A DNA stretch of 31,896 nucleotides from an uncultured Christensenella sp. Its GTDB lineage: Bacteria > Bacillota > Clostridia > Christensenellales > Pumilibacteraceae. Made by a program: the position numbers and the translations under genes. Location: NCBI GenBank assembly GCA_910585955.1, contig CAJUGC010000012.1, positions 29,023 through 60,918 of the forward strand, given 5' to 3'. The first letter of the stretch is position 1; the number at the start of each line of letters is the position of its first letter. The notes beneath the pieces were generated by a model. It saw only the letters and a list, made by a program, of their open reading frames with translations. It was not told where the DNA came from and made no database searches. This document shows, one piece after another, positions 31,814 to 31,896 of this stretch.

Positions 31814-31896
31814 TCAAAAAAGGAAAGACAGTTGACGTTTACCGCCAACAGTGAAAGAAGAACCGTTATTCGAGATTTTGACATTTTCGCCGCGCC
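31814..31896 (-). CDS. Possible 3' end of a gene entering from the right edge
   Basis: On the minus strand one frame is open from the edge to a TGA at 31814-31816 and encodes 27 residues ending 'TVGGKRQLSFLF', with a plausible beta-rich look ('ENVKISNNGSSF'). A second minus frame is also open here, so the reading is uncertain. It lies 45 bases upstream of the 124-residue gene on the same strand. Confidence 0.25.
   Translation of the reverse strand, partial: RGENVKISNNGSSFTVGGKRQLSFLF

Noticed and set aside
30063..31896. Integrated mobile element or prophage end
   Set aside because: Only a recombinase and one small gene are visible. There is no tRNA target, no direct repeat pair, and no capsid, transfer or relaxase gene. 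It cannot be excluded beyond the right edge.

Overview
The window looks like chromosome of an anaerobic, fermentative Gram-positive in the Clostridia (Bacillota). Support: Rex next to a bifunctional AdhE, strong GGAGG-type ribosome binding sites, a cysteine desulfurase/ThiI pair, a miaB-mutS-mutL-miaA block, and a collagen-like protein of the spore-surface type. Base composition is moderate (by eye, not counted). Placement below class is inference. No phage, insertion sequence, rRNA or CRISPR array was seen.

Layout. (1) 1-1694, minus: a TPR-bearing family 2 glycosyltransferase followed by a collagen-like (Gly-X-Thr) protein that runs off the left edge. (2) 1804-4242, plus: tRNA-Trp with its own promoter and terminator, then proC, rnhA and a VTT/DedA-type membrane protein. 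(3) 4239-6860, plus: a TetR regulator and an ABC exporter behind a consensus promoter and two overlapping operator-like palindromes, closed by a two-way terminator. (4) 6862-8592, minus: a PadR regulator fused to an acidic linker and four membrane helices. (5) 8757-11441, plus: acyl-ACP thioesterase, a YgjP-like metallopeptidase and a WG-type lipoprotein, overlapping one another, apparently read from a leaderless start. (6) 11456-15655, plus: rex, adhE and an APH-fold kinase. (7) 15666-19865, plus: response regulator, histidine kinase, cysteine desulfurase and thiI, all overlapping or abutting. (8) 19821-21833, minus: a class A penicillin-binding protein whose 3' end overlaps thiI. (9) 21929-29970, plus: miaB, mutS, mutL, miaA and a methionine gamma-lyase-like PLP enzyme. 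(10) 30063-31896, minus: an XerS-like tyrosine recombinase, a 32-bp dyad that resembles a dif/recombination core site, a small unknown gene, and possibly the 3' end of another gene.

The genes are mostly housekeeping: mismatch repair, tRNA thiolation and isopentenylation, proline synthesis, RNA-primer removal, cell-wall synthesis and NADH-controlled ethanol fermentation. The accessory or less usual parts are the glycosyltransferase/collagen pair, the membrane-anchored PadR, the AdhE-linked kinase, and the recombinase plus dyad. 21 of 27 full or near-full protein genes point right, and the genes beyond the dyad point left. That fits a replication terminus near the right edge, but it is not proof.
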